Shown: positions 19,920 to 32,319, counted from the first letter of the stretch. The stretch: 61,511 nt of DNA from Selaginella moellendorffii (GCF_000143415.4 NW_003314335.1:808655-870165), one strand, 5' to 3'. The notes: generated by a model not told the origin, from the sequence alone. Translations and numbers: made by a program.

Positions 19920-20435
19920 ACACAAATCTATAGTAAGAGCAACTTTGACTTGAGCAAAACTAACAGCATTTGCTAGCGCCTTAAACTCTTCTAAGGTTAG
20001 CTCCTTCCCTTCAACATAAGCTAGCATGTTGCTAGCAAGTCCATGTTAAGTGCAAATCTAGAGCCAAAGCTGTGGTTGTGCCAGATGCGTACCACCACCT
20101 TTCCACTACTCGGCAGTGATCAGCAGAGTCATGCATGTTTCATCCTTCCAATCGTGCAAAATAAACTATATAAAGATCAAATATGAGTGTTTCATATCCC
20201 AAATCACAAGCTCACCTTCATAAAAATAACATCACCCGGTGGAACTTTAGCAAACATATCACTGCTCACATCTCCTGAATCCAAAATAAGTTACATAGAA
20301 GTAATGAATCAAATCAGAGCTTACCCGGGAGAGCTGGAGCTCTAGACATAACATGAGGCAAACTGAAATCAATCCCCTTGATTCCTTGGTGGCAACCGAG
20401 AATAACTCTTAAGTTTCCAATGCCTCCACTTGCAA
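19920..20435 (-). pseudogene. O-methyltransferase pseudogene (3' half)
   Basis: Read on the minus strand, this is a decayed copy of the intact gene at 60036-61223. Recognisable blocks, in order, are GGIGNLRVILGCHQGIKGID and LPHVMSRAPALP (20430-20330), GDVSSDMFAKVPPGDVIFMK (near 20275-20215), LHDWKDETCMTLL (near 20165-20120), and LAYVEGKELTLEEFKALANA (near 20030-19960). The intron positions of the intact gene are preserved, so it arose by DNA duplication rather than retroposition. An in-frame TAG and deletions follow the HDWKDE block, where the intact gene has CYESLPSRGK. The 5' half with the dimerisation domain is missing. Confidence 0.88.
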
Positions 20436-20439
20436 GCAG

Positions 20440-20625
20440 TGGAGTTATCGTATCATGCACAGCCAGATTGGTGGGGAGGATCATAATTGTTTAGCGTTTA
20501 CATTAACTTTCATGGGTGATATGACGAGTTTTCCGATCTTTGTAACGCGAAATATCCCGGAACGCTTGACCGGCTGCTGTCGGTGGCGCGACCGGCCCAG
20601 CCGGTGGATAAGCGCTGCTACCACC
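20440..20625. repeat. Arm of an inverted segmental duplication (partner near 58930-59025)
   Basis: The reverse complement of this stretch matches 58930-59025. Shared strings include tgggccggtcgc, gacagcagccggtcaagcg and ttacaaagatcgga, followed by a tcatatcac block. Together with the adjacent methyltransferase copies it marks one inverted duplication block. Confidence 0.8.
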
Positions 20626-20879
20626 GTTGATGGGGACTCTATGATTCGAATTTGGAGGGCCAGGATTAACCCTGGCGAATGCGCGAGCATTGCCACGCGC
20701 CGCTGTCACCGCCATGTAGCCCCGGCCCGATCGATCTGTTTGCGCTCGCTCAGTCAGTCATGGATCCGTGGCGTGAGTCTCAGGCTCGCGAGGTGGGTGC
20801 TGTCGAGTCCCAGCTTCTCTCGGCGGAGTCCCTCTCGGTGGTGCTAGATCCAAGGATCCTGACTAGGTCGCCTTTGATC

Positions 20880-21030
20880 CAGGGGTAGCAGCAGGATCTA
20901 GATCCAGGTCAATCACAGGATCAGGATCTAGATCCAGGTCAATGAGCAGGATCTAGATGAGGGGTAGCAGCAGGATCTAGATCCAGCAGGATCTTGCTCA
21001 GGGGTAGCAGCAGATCTAGATCCAGGTCAA
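20880..21030. repeat. Minisatellite based on caggatctagatccagg
   Basis: At least five imperfect copies of a unit containing aggatctagatccaggtcaat or aggggtagcagcaggatct are interleaved. The array directly precedes the MFDRVEF block and may interrupt or have arisen within the 5' part of that locus. Confidence 0.75.
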
Positions 21031-21891
21031 TGTTTGATAGAGTGGAGTTTATCAACAGGGCCAAGGCTCGCTTCCAGCGCGCAGACGAGCTCGAGCCTCC
21101 AATGCAACTTCTCACAAATGGTCGGTGTGACTTTCTTTACGCTTCTCTTTCGCTTTTATCCAAAAGAGAGCTTTCATCTCCTCGTTTTTGCAGACATGGT
21201 GGAAGGTACGTTCTGTCATTGTGCTTGGTGCTTGAACAGGAAAGTTAAACTCTTTGCTTCCTTTTTTTTTTGTTTCCTCTCCTTTCACAAGGAACTGTGC
21301 CACTTCCATCGAGATCGACAAAGTCACCAATTTTCGCGACAGAAGCCCAGGTCTTCTTTCCTGAGGTGTGTGTTTTCTTGCTAGCAATCGCCAGAGTTTA
21401 CCTGTGCATGCTTTTGCAGTCAATGGAGATGGTATGAGCCCCGAGAAGATGCGAAATGGGAGTATCGCTTCAAAGGCGTAAGCGAGAAAACTGGGAACAA
21501 ACTCTCCCAACTCTATCAGCCAGTGTAAGTCTTGTCGTAGTTTTCTTTCTTTTTAGTTAGTTCCAACGATGTTACTTGCAGTTTGAGGAGGAGGAGGAGG
21601 AGTGATGATCCAGCCGCTTTCAAATGTTCCACAAGGTTTGCACCACAGGACACACTCCAGCTTCACTGGGACGTGAGCGGTGCTTTCAGGCCGATCAGGG
21701 ATGGTCTAGAGATTCCCACGGGCTTCTTCCTGACGAGGAGGAGGAGCCCGGATGATCTCGCCCCATGATCCGTGGAGTAGCATCGACTGGCTCTGGCACG
21801 ACCCCAGTATCACCGAGAGTGTGATGACGAGCGTGAAGAGGATGCCGATGGTAAAGGTGGATAAAAATATATAAGCAAGAGACGTTGGAGT

Positions 21892-21963
21892 ATAAAAGGT
21901 AAGGGTTAAATTTCCTTACAGAAAGAAGCAAGCTTTTGTTCCAGGGCATTTTGTTCCAGGAAA
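21892..21963. repeat. Dispersed 70-bp repeat, copy 1
   Basis: The string tataaaaggtaagggtta, the following block ttccttacagaaagaagcaag and the closing gggcattttgttccagg occur here and again at 61337-61403 in the same orientation with few changes. The stretch begins with a TATA-like run. No coding role is apparent. Confidence 0.7.
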
Positions 21964-22799
21964 GCTCATATATGATTTCATTTCAGCTGCAGGTGAAGGA
22001 GTTGGAGGAGTTTGAGGAGCAGCAGAAGCTCCAACTCCAACTCAAGTACCTGAAAAGCCTTGTGGAGGTTTTAGGTGACATGTCTGTGCTATTCTACAAC
22101 GTGAGTTAAGCTCCTCTGAGGAGTTTTGAGCCTAGAAAAGTAGCTATAAGTATCAACTCAAATAATTCAAATAACGAAATATCAAGGCAGGGATTGAGGC
22201 AACATCACAAGGTATCTGGGCGTTAATGAAGCATGAGATGAAGGACAGTGAGAAGATGGCCCAAACGGCTGACAGGATTATCAGCATTCATGAAGAAACC
22301 CAACACAACGTACTATAAAATGTTTTAAACTTTTAATGTTAAAGTGTTATGCAGAAAATCCTTCTGGAGGAGATCCTGGCCCAAATGCAAAGGCAACTAA
22401 AAGACTTGGAGGAGTTAAAGCTGCAAGTGAAAACACATTTAAAGTTCTTTAAAATTTACACTTCTTTATTTGCTTTTTCAGACAGTGGACCCAAGGCATA
22501 CAACCTCTCAGCTGCGTCTAAAGGAAGTCATTGAGAGATTGACTACAACAAATGGAATTCTCAAAAATGTGACGCACTTGAAGCAGCTTCAAGACAAATA
22601 CTACGAAATTACAAGAGAGCTGCGGGGGTTTTATGCGTCTTGTCGTGCTGCTAAGAAAAAACGCACTCTTTGTAAGTATTTTTTAAGTTAATTGAGAGAT
22701 CTCTAACGTTTTTTTTTTTTTTTTCCTTTCAGAGTTAGAATGATATGTATTTCTGTTGTTTAATCTATCTATAACTATGTTTTTTTAAAGAGGCGCACT

Positions 22800-25700
22800 G
22801 GATCTCCAGCCGGGTTTCAGAACAAAAGAAAATTGGCCATCGCCTTAGTTGGCCGCCGAGCTTTCGAAGTTTCATTCTCGGGCAAAGAAACCGACAGAAG
22901 CGACGAGGGGAAGCAGTTCAGCACGCATGCCGTGCTTGAAGTTTCTCTTCAACATCATAGCAAGCTTATAAGATTACATTCGACTGTAAGTTTTCCTCGT
23001 TTTGCTTTATTTCTTTTACTTGTTAAGGTTACTGTCCCGAATCTGCCTCTGTTCCTATGGAAGTTCGTCTGGAAATACCTTTCGGCATTGCTCCGAAGGT
23101 GAGGCCATTATTTTCGTTCTTTGAAACCTGATTGTTTCTTTTTGTTTCCAGACAATGAACCCGATTCTTCCCAGTGAAGTCATCCCGCTCCCTGTTCATC
23201 TGGCAGAAACAGGCCGCATTAGCTGGCGTCCCTCCAATAAAGATTATCTTTGGAGCGAAGCACAACCTTTGTCGAAAGTTGATGTCGACGAACTATCCCT
23301 CGGCGTCACAGCGACCGTTTGTCTGCTATCCATCTCGGCCCAGCCAAGGTCCATTCCGCTGTTGCGTCAGTGTGGAGGAGACGGAAGTGTCGGCTGCAAT
23401 ATATGCTTCAAAGTCTTCGTCAGACAAGCTTCAAGTAACCTCAGAGATGGAAGATGTGGAACGTTTTGCTTCAGGCTCCGCTTGTTATATGAATTGTCTT
23501 CCATGTGCCATGGACGTGATCGTCGAAAGGGGTGCTGGAGTGAATGCTCATACGTCCATCCCGAAGGTATGTTTTGACTTTTACAAGCTTAAATGATATA
23601 ACATTTGCTGGTAAAAACTCCAGGGCGATTCTGGCTTCTTTTACGAGGTGGACGTCGTGCATGACCTGAACAAAAAAAGCTACTATCTTAGCTTCTTACC
23701 TAGAACTGTAAAGTTCGAACGCGCTGCATCTAGAGATAGAGGGGAAAGAACAGAAAGGCCTGTCGACGATGAAATGACCGTCTTTGATCCCGGAAATCCT
23801 TCAGGTGAATTTTATGTTTGTATCCTTTTCTTGGTCTAACTTATTGTATTGGTCAGGTCTTCCCGTTTATGCACGGGTTGATAAGGTGACGGAAGCGGGG
23901 CACGCAGACTCTCTTTGATCGTTCCTTACTGCAGCGGGTTGAACTTATCTTTTCTGGACGGGGATGTGGACGTACATGTCGCCGAAGAGCAGAGCCTGAT
24001 ACATACAGCAACCGGAGGCACAGGCAGCTGCGACGGAAGCTCAGGGTATACAGCCACTTATCGCGACTTCCACTGGCCGAATGCTCTCGTACTTGCCTTC
24101 GTGCAAAACTATTACTCCAGCGACACAAACATCACCAGTAGCCGCTGACAGTCATTGCAATGATTCCGTTCTGCCGCTTGCACGCATATATTCTCCAACT
24201 ACTCGCGAAGTTGGTGAAAGCAAAATGCTGGCCTGGAGTCTACCACACCATTTTGGTCGCAACCATTTCTACTCGAACCACCTGGTGGGAATACTTCTAT
24301 AGACATTCCCAAACCGACTGGTAAAGGGGCATACGTTGTTTCGATCACCTCTATCCCTGCAATGGGAAGCTGTTCAGGGAAAACTAAAACCGTAACTTTC
24401 AGGCCAAGGTAAACCAGGCATAATCTCATTATCACGTCAACTCTAATGTTTTTTCTTTTTCAGATTTGTTCTGGCAAACACATCTCGACAAGATATCTGT
24501 TTTAAGCAGCAAGGCACTGATATTTTTTATCCCCTAGCTGTTGGACAAAACATTAACGTCCACTGGAGTGATACAACCAGGTCATAACATTTTGCAGTGT
24601 AGATGGAAACTTATCATTTTTTTCTTGTGCAGAACTCTCCTGTTGCCTTTGCGGGAGCACGGCTGGGATTGGTCTGGCGGATTTTCACTTGATCGGCTTG
24701 GAGATACCCAAGTTAAAGTTTACAACCATTTGACTGGTGAAAGAGATGCTTCGGGTGGTGGTCAGCGACGCAAATGCTGCGGGTGACAGCATTGGTTCGG
24801 GAAATGACAGGCTCGGGACGTTCTATATCATCGTGACAAATGATGAAACAGGTTCATGCCTTATCGAATCGACAACTTTTCGAAGGAGGTTTTTATGCTG
24901 GCTTCTTTCGTGTTTAGCTGTGTTTACGTTCTCTGTTTTTATATCAGAAGCTGAGATTCTACCACAAGAAGTGCCAGAAAACTGAGAACGTGCTGCAGCC
25001 TTATAGTTCACGTGACTATACTTGGGATGAGCCTTGCCTGCCTCCACATCTTGTCATCGAGGTAAACCTTTCTAGTCTTCACGTTTAGTATCTCTCTCAG
25101 CATTCCCGTTGTAGGTTCCAGACGAAGGAACTCTTGGAACATATCCACTGGACGTTGTCAAGTCTTATCCGTCCATCCAGTTGGACAGGTTTGTAATACA
25201 ATTTAATATCACTGTTTGCGATCAAATGGTTCGTGTGGGATTTTACAAAAACGAGAGGGCCGTTTTGTTGTTACTTTGCATGCAAAGAGTAAGCAATTTT
25301 GTAATATCCATCTATTCATTTGACTTGCATTTATCAGGTCCTTAGCGTTGTCGACTTACTTCTCCATACCGGACTTACGAATGCTAAATCCTCGCATAGT
25401 AGAATCTCTCAGAGATTCCAGAAAGGGTTCTTCGCAAGATTGTTCCTTGAAACTGGCATCTAGTGCAACCACGCTTGTCAGGTACTGCTCTATGTGTATC
25501 GTTGCTGATTATGACTCGAAAATCATTGGCAGGAACTTGCGTTGGCATCAGCAAGAGGCTTTGAGTTGCAGTTTTTCCAAACTCAGCAGAAGATGAAAAT
25601 GTAAATCGGATTGCTCCAAGTCGACAACGAACTCCGCCATGCCATTTATCCCGTCCTACTTTCTACCGCGAAGTCTTCGGGCATCTTGATGAGAGGCATA

Positions 25701-27140
25701 ATAAGCAGTGAATGGAACTCGTCTCGACAGTTAGCACAGGAGAAGAGCGAGAACCCGCACTCTGCTATTGTCTCAAAATGCAGGCATCCAATCGGCGCGG
25801 TTCATTGCTACCAATGCATCTACTTGAGGTATTGAGTTGTGCGATCCTTGTGATATCTCTCACAATGTGTTATCTTACAGCATTGCTCCATTGCGTCTAC
25901 AGTTGGAAGAACGCAACTTAACCTACCTGTTGGGACTTTTCAAAGGTCTTTTTGTTGGAGGGTCTACTACGGGAACCGAGAAATCTATGTCTTTCAAGTT
26001 ACAGCGCTCCGGATGGGGTAGTTCTTCAAACGTTCTGAGCAGCTTGAGATTCGTCGAGACGATGGAACCAAACATGGCCCTATAATTGCGCAGTAGAGCC
26101 TGCGAAAGGTCCGACACAGAAGCTCATCATCTCTGTTAAGCAGAGGAGGAAGGTCTACGTTGAGGCTTTTCATATCGACCCGCTGGAGCTTATTGTGAGG
26201 TAAAAACACTGAGATTCTTTGCAAGTTGAACATTGTTTTTGAAAGTTCCCTTTTCTTATGTGCAGCTTTTCAAGCATTCCCTGGCTTCCGAAGGAGAGCC
26301 GTGGTGTAGCTGCACAGTCCCTGCTTTGGGTGACAGGATCGTTGGTACAGGTATTCTCTTTTGTTTTCGTGCTGTAAAGCAAGCATGTTTAACTCTTACA
26401 ATCCCACAGAGACGTCTGATAGCTTTGGCCGATGTGGAAGGAGCACATTCGTCTTCGTCATTTAACGTTGGCACATCCCATGGCCAATTGGAACTCAATC
26501 CTAGGAATCATACAGCGTCACTATACTCGCCAGCTGCTTCACGAACTCTACAAGGTTTGTGTTCTCTTTTCTTTGTTGCTAGGTTCTGTTTCATATGTTG
26601 CATTCTTCCAGGTTCTTGGCTTGGGTGTTACAGTAGGAACGAGGAGTTTGTTTAGTTTTTGCATTTAGCAAGGCGGCCACGCAAATGAGCAAGGCAGCTC
26701 GCAGGGTTCGTGGTTTTGTCCTTGCTTAACTGTTTCTTACGTTACCGATCATTTGTTACAGGGAATGGTGAGACTACATGAACGAAGGCGAGAACCAGTG
26801 ACCTCGTGACAGCAGCATTGTCAACGATCTCCTGGAGGGATTGACAGGTCTACTCCACTCCTCCGTTGGAAAAAATCTCGGCAATTTTGAGCGACCATCT
26901 CGTAACAGGAACGGCTTGAAGAAATATCGTGGAGTATGAGAACCTGATTGGTCTTATGGCCCTCTCAAGCTGGATTGCCTGGGGCGTTCCTGGAAAACAA
27001 AAAATCTGCGAATAAATCTCCTCTCCAGGATAAGCTCCATATCCAAAATCTCTCTCGCACAGACTTCTTCTTGTGCTGTTGCTGTTCCGGCCTCGGGCCG
27101 AGAATTCTTCATCGTCCCAAACGAGCCTTTTCCACCCACA
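22800..27140 (+). pseudogene. VPS13 / SHRUBBY-like protein, C-terminal half, frameshifted
   Basis: Ordered blocks match the C-terminal half of plant VPS13-type lipid-transfer proteins: MEVRLEIPFGIAPK (near 23060), LPVHLAETGRISWRPS (23190), FVCYPSRPSQGPFRCC (23325), VLANTSRQDICFKQQGTDIF and VHWSDTTR (24470-24575, SHR-binding region), GGFSLDRLGDTQVK (24675), YRIDNFSKE (24870), YTWDEPCLPPHLVIEVP (25015), LQVDNELRHAIYPVLLST (25610), RRKVYVEAFHIDPLELIV (26148), RLIALADVEGAH (26411), HYTRQLLHELYKV (26515) and IVNDLLEGLTGLLHS (26818). GT/AG introns of about 50 bp separate many blocks. Reading frame shifts occur near 23300, 23930, 24730, 24860 and 26450 and again after 26600, so no continuous product is possible. 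VPS13 proteins bridge membranes and move lipids. The first 230 bases are assigned with less certainty. Sequencing errors could explain some shifts, but the number argues for decay. Confidence 0.8.
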
Positions 27141-27220
27141 TGAACTTTCCTTTTTGATTACCTTTTCATGTCTATAAGCTTTTCTGCATCAAGACTAGGG
27201 CTAAAGAAACAATCAAGGGT

Positions 27221-28609
27221 ATGGCGCTTGGGTTATGGTCCTTGCCAGAAGTGGACAAAGCATTACAAGAAATAGTAAGGCCCGATGAGCATCTGTATTC
27301 GGTAAAAGCTGATAGCTGGCTATGGTATTTGCCAGAAGTGGACAAAAAATTACAAGAAATACTAAGAGCCGATGAGCATCTGTATTCGGTAGAGGCTGAT
27401 AGATGGCCATGGTCTTTGCCAGAAGTGGACAAAGAATTACAAGGAATAGTAAGAGCCGATGAGCATCTGTATTCGGTAGGGGCTGATAGATGGCCATGGT
27501 CTTTGCCAGAAGTGGACAAAGAATTCGATGAGCATCCGTATTCGGTAGAGGATCACAAGCTACTTTACAAGCGCGTAGGCGAACTGGCAGCGGTGTTATC
27601 ATTAAAGAGATCGATGGACAAGCAAAGCGCGCTGGTGCGGTCCTTGGAGGCAATGGAGTTTAACAAGACAAGCATAAAGGACTTGTTCTCAGTGGAAAAG
27701 GAGCTGGGTAGGGGAGGCCAAGCAGTAGTCTACCAAATCAAAAGAAAGATTGATGGTCACTTGTTTGCTTGCAAGTCGACTAGAATCACAGACTATGATC
27801 TGAAGGAGCCCATCGACATTGATCTCCCACATGGAGATCCGGAGGAAGCAGAACTGGAGATCAGAGCACTCACAAGACTGTCCAAGAGCAAGGAAAAGAG
27901 TGGTGTGGTTCAACTGGTGGACGTTTTCAAGGACAAAGATTATTATCACTTTGTCATGGAGTTGTGCAGGGGCTCACTGAAAGACGTGTTGAGTGACAAG
28001 AAGAGGCTGAGTGAGCATGAGGCAGCCATAGTGATCAAAAAGGTGGCTAGGACTGTGGGCAAGATACACGACATGGGCATAGCTCACAGGGACATCAAGA
28101 CTGCCAACATCCTCCTAGGGTTTGAGGAGAAGTTGTTTGACGCTATAAAGTTAACTGACTTTGGACTGTCTTGGGTGAGCGAGGGGCCACAATCATTTAA
28201 AATGAGAGGCCAGGTCGGGACGGAGGTGTACAATGCCCCAGAGATGGTGGCTAATAAGGAGTATGACGAGATGGTGGATGCCTGGGGTGTGGGCATTGTC
28301 TTGTATGAGATCTTGTCCGGGGAGTTTATACTCCAGGGCGACTGGACAAACATCAGCGTCGAAGCCAAAGATCTCATTCTCCAGTTGCTCCACTTAGACC
28401 CAAGAAAGAGGCTGCCAGTCCACGAAGTTGAGAAGCATCCATGGGTCGTCAAGCATTCCGCGCTACAGCCAGAACTGTCCAGTTTGGTGCTGGGTAGCAA
28501 AGCCAACTTGGAGACGAAGGAGATGTTTTTGGAGCGGAGCTTGAAGCGAAGGCGAGGTGATCAGGAAGAAGCAGAGGAAAGTCCTGTGGCAAAAAAGGTT
28601 CTTGTTTAA
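27221..28609 (+). CDS. Intronless Ser/Thr protein kinase with N-terminal 29-residue repeats
   Basis: Single frame of 462 residues from ATG 27221. Residues 5-110 hold four tandem units (the last one shortened) built on WSLPEVDKELQxIVRADEHLYSVEADR, about 87 bp each. A linker (residues 115-150) precedes a full kinase domain: Gly loop LGRGGQAVVYQ, ACKS lysine, HRDIKTANILL, TDFGLSW, GTEVYNAPEM, DAWGVGIVLYEILSG and a subdomain XI arginine (LDPRKRLP), then HPWV. The layout resembles CAMK/CDPK-type kinases, but no EF hands follow; the tail is basic and acidic (SLKRRRGDQEEAEES) and could be nuclear-targeting. All catalytic residues are present. Lack of introns beside intron-rich neighbours suggests a retrocopy or an expanded intronless family. 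The repeats match no domain I know. Confidence 0.9.
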   Translation: MALGLWSLPEVDKALQEIVRPDEHLYSVKADSWLWYLPEVDKKLQEILRADEHLYSVEADRWPWSLPEVDKELQGIVRADEHLYSVGADRWPWSLPEVDKEFDEHPYSVEDHKLLYKRVGELAAVLSLKRSMDKQSALVRSLEAMEFNKTSIKDLFSVEKELGRGGQAVVYQIKRKIDGHLFACKSTRITDYDLKEPIDIDLPHGDPEEAELEIRALTRLSKSKEKSGVVQLVDVFKDKDYYHFVMELCRGSLKDVLSDKKRLSEHEAAIVIKKVARTVGKIHDMGIAHRDIKTANILLGFEEKLFDAIKLTDFGLSWVSEGPQSFKMRGQVGTEVYNAPEMVANKEYDEMVDAWGVGIVLYEILSGEFILQGDWTNISVEAKDLILQLLHLDPRKRLPVHEVEKHPWVVKHSALQPELSSLVLGSKANLETKEMFLERSLKRRRGDQEEAEESPVAKKVLV

Positions 28610-30365
28610 AGACATCTGCAACTTTTAACAAAAAAAATTGGCTCCTTAAGAAAAAAGATTATATAAACTTAGGATTAAATAACTTATTTTTACCCTTAAG
28701 CATTAAAACAATGCTGTTTTCTGCATGCAAGTCTATGTCGCTAGGGATCTTCGTGCTTTGTCTAATGCAACTCAGGTGGCTTTTGAGCTGGCGCCATGGC
28801 CGCGGGCATGCGATGCTAGGTGTGTCTCTTTGTGTTTTGCAAATCACATCTAATCTCAAACAGCACTAGCGCTTACAGGGATCTCACAGTGTTGTGGATG
28901 TTTACAGCTCTGTGTTTTGCTTGCGTTGCTCACGGTGCTTGCGCAGTGCTAACTAAGCTCAGGCAGTATCTCACAGTTCTAGCCATAAGGTTTGTATTTG
29001 CTCTCTGCCGCTGCACACATCGCTTGCGTTTCGGTATGCCTACTTGCTGTTTTTTGTTTGCCACCCATTTCTTGCTTGGCACATTCTTTTGCAAGCTCTT
29101 GGCTTATCTTTTGAGCACGTATGACTGTGGCCAAGGTTTTTACTTGCGCACTAGCATGAGGTTTTTTCTCATGGCTGATGCATCATCGTGTATGTAGGAG
29201 CTTGAGGGTGAAGATTGATTGGTGGTCTTGCATCAGTTAGCATTGACGAGGATTGATCACGGCTGGCAACAAACACAATTTTTTTCTCATGGCCATCTCC
29301 ACTATGGGTGTTGCAGTAAGGTATGTGATTTTTTCATGATCTCTCATGTTGTACAGGTTTCAAAGAGTAAGAGGGTAAAGATCAATTGTAAACACAATTA
29401 TTTCTCCAAACTACATATTATATATAAGTAACAATAGTTTTTTGTTTGAGAGTTGTGAGTTGTAGTGACCATTTTTTTTTTTTTTTGTACATAGCATTGT
29501 CTCTTGTGATTGAAGTGAGCTTTTCTTTTGCACATGGCAATGAGTAACACTGTATGTGAATGATTATATCGAAAGCACACGCTTATGGTTTTTCTTTTCT
29601 TTTGAAACATAGATTTATATGGCTTTATGTTGTGGTGTTTTGAGCAATATATGGATACAAGGCAACAAACTGAGCAATTTGCTAGATTTTTCAAGACGTA
29701 CATAATAATCATGCAAATTATGCCAACACATCTTGGTGAACATCTATTGTTGGTACATCCTTAAGTACATATAAATTATAAGTTTTTCACTATTTACTTT
29801 TGAGTGCAAACCATAAACACACATTAGAGGTACACAATGTTTGGGCCAAACAAACACATTGTCTACATCATTTGTGGCAATATGAGTGAAACATTCTACA
29901 TTTGAATGAATTAATTAATGATTTTTCTTTCATTTTTGTTATAGGAGAAACATCCCCACTATGTTAAGGTAGTTAGAGAGAATTCTCTAATGATAACTTA
30001 TGGGTTGTGTAATGCAAAGAATGCAACTTAGTAGTCAACAATTACATGGATTTTACAATGCAACTCCTCCACTACCAATAGTGTTGTATCCAATTTCTAC
30101 AATATAAATAGAGTCATGTGAGATACCAATATCAATAATTCCGTGTAAATAGAAGCCCCAAAGTTCTATCTTACAATATATTATAAAAAAATAAAGTTCT
30201 ATCAAGACTATAAATTTGATGTAGTGTAAAAAATTATTATCAATACATCAAAATTATATAGGTGACTCCACACTGAAATACACATAGGGAATTAGTTCTA
30301 GTTGCCTCCAAAAAACATGCTTAAGGCAAATATGGCCCAACATAACTCTTATTACATTTTAACTA
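28610..30365. other. AT-rich stretch, no gene recognised
   Basis: This follows the kinase stop and leads into the retrotransposon graveyard. It contains T-rich runs (for example 29472-29486) and short frames without motifs. No LTR similarity could be seen before about 30366. Confidence 0.5.
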
Positions 30366-30367
30366 GC

Positions 30368-32215
30368 TATAGCATATATGGCTTTCACCCTTTACTTTAT
30401 GGTGGTTTACCATAAGAATAATCAATGAGATTAGATGGAATTAACATATAAGGCATAATAGTGAGGGTGTTTGGTAGACACGATAAGTTATTATATAGTG
30501 ATATTGAGGGATTAATCTCAATACACGAGCTAATGCAAGACAGATCAAAAGATAATTAAGAGTCAGGTTGAGTATGCTCAATAAGAAACACATAAGAATT
30601 TCTTACTGACATATACAACCTGACTCTTAGTTATCTTATAAGAGTTTCTACCTTATGTTTATCTGGCTAAGAATAAATGCTAAGCCCAGTTTACTAACAC
30701 TTGAATAAAAGGGATTGAAAAGAGAATTAACAATACCAATCTCTTGCTATTGTAGTAGTAAAAAGAGAATCTCTCTGTCTAATATAAATGCGTTACAACT
30801 AAAATACCTTCCAGTCGTCACTAATAAAGAAATGATTAACATAAGTCATTTTTGTTACTCTAACTGTCACCTAACTTACAAAGATGATATGCCCCTAGCT
30901 GCATGTAACATAAAAAAAGAAGCCAAAGTCCCCAACCCTTCTGAGAAAACAAATCAAATTTGTTAATACGATTTAGATAGATTACTGTAAATAAGTAGTT
31001 AAAATTGTTTACACAATCACACCCTTTTTATGGAATAAAGAACATTAAAAGAGAGGTAGGTGATGCGATCAATAAACAATAACTACCTTATAACTAAAGA
31101 TTTCACTATATACACGAAGTGTCAAATCCAATCTGTTAATGCTAGCCTAAACCCAAAGATTAAAAGATGGAAAATATAAAAGTCAGAGACAATGATATCT
31201 TAGAGACTTAATTATCAGTGAATAAATTTTATCTTAGAATACAAAAGTATTCCAATACAGTGATCATTTGATAAACTTGTATTATAGGAACCACCAAGAT
31301 CATTAAAGGTTAAAGTCATAGGATTAACCAATTAACAAAAGAAAACTAAATAATAAAGCTTAATTATCAAAGACTGTAAATAATATGCTAAATAATTTAT
31401 GAAAGACAGCTCAAAGAATATAAAGTATCATCAATTCACAAGCAAAATGTTCATCAATGTATCACCAAAAGGAAATAACATCCAAATTTATCAGAACTAG
31501 CCGTCAATCAACAAAACAAATAAAAAGAACAACAAATATTTATTTATGCCAACTATCACATTAGTGAAGCTAAACAAATCCCGGTAAATAATACTAAGAA
31601 ACTTAAGTTGCTTAAGCAAGTGTTAGGAATATCCTACTAATATAACATACCCAAAAAACTAATTCAGAGCAAATTATAAAGAACATGTAGTAATGCACTA
31701 AGCCAAAAGCCATTAAAGAGAACAAAATAACCATCATGAAAAATCATCAATCATCCCATTAATAAAGAGATGTATAATCATCATTGAAAAAATAATCGAC
31801 CATATTGAAAAATGACAAATTATTCAACACTAACAATAATCTAGCAAAAACTTTAACAAGGATATGTTGGTTTCGATTGGATCCATAAGCTATTTATAGT
31901 AAGTGTCTAGATGTGCTCAAAAGGCATATCTATAAAATGTAGAGAGTGTTCTAAACCCTATAATGTTGTTCTTATGTCTTGATTCACAATCTTAGCACCA
32001 TTCTATATTTAATAAATTTTCAAGTTTATCCCATAGACTTGGGTGTAAGCCTAAACTCTATACTACTCTAATGGGTAATTTTTTCTTTGCGTTAGGCCAC
32101 CAGTATGTTAAAATTGTGTTAGACTCTATTTGACCCTATTTTATATGCAAGAGTTAAATATGAAGAGTTAGTACTCATAAAGGATATTGAGTGTGTATCT
32201 AGAAAAGAGTGTACC
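30368..32215 (-). mobile_element. Decayed minus-strand copy of the outer LTR element
   Basis: The reverse complement matches parts of the 34344-54549 element. 30368-30770 corresponds to a rearranged, internally deleted LTR (gggtgtttggtagacac, tattgagggattaatctcaat, gagtatgctcaa). 30772-31060 matches the sequence just before its 3' LTR (the tgttctttattccgttgaaagg region near 52994). 31260-31320 matches gatcttggtggttcctataatc near 52730. Differences are mostly C-to-T and G-to-A, leaving the copy AT-rich. It has no coding capacity. Confidence 0.75.
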
Positions 32216-32319
32216 TAGTGAAGACTTTTACTAAAGTTAAAGCACTTCTTTAAAAACATGACAACATAGAGGGTTTATTACACAAATAGTAAATGAAGAA
32301 ACATTGATTATTGAGTTAA

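Larger units (their letters stand above)
20760..22733 (+). other. Unidentified multi-exon coding-like region with coiled coil
   Basis: Several plus-strand blocks look like exons with short introns between them: MDPWRESQAREVGAVESQL from 20760; MFDRVEFINRAKARFQRADE from 21029; a block near 21425-21520 containing WYEPREDAKWEYRFKG; FAPQDTLQLHWDVSGAFRP near 21635; then Glu/Lys/Leu-rich blocks between 21985 and 22670 (KELEEFEEQQKLQLQLK, LLEEILAQMQRQLKDLEELK, THLKQLQDKYYEITRELRGF) typical of a coiled coil. I cannot join all exons without stops and do not recognise the family. It could be a live gene with unusual structure, a pseudogene, or the upstream part of the VPS13-like locus that follows. The WYEPRED block has a degenerate inverted copy near 58815-58930. 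Confidence 0.35.
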
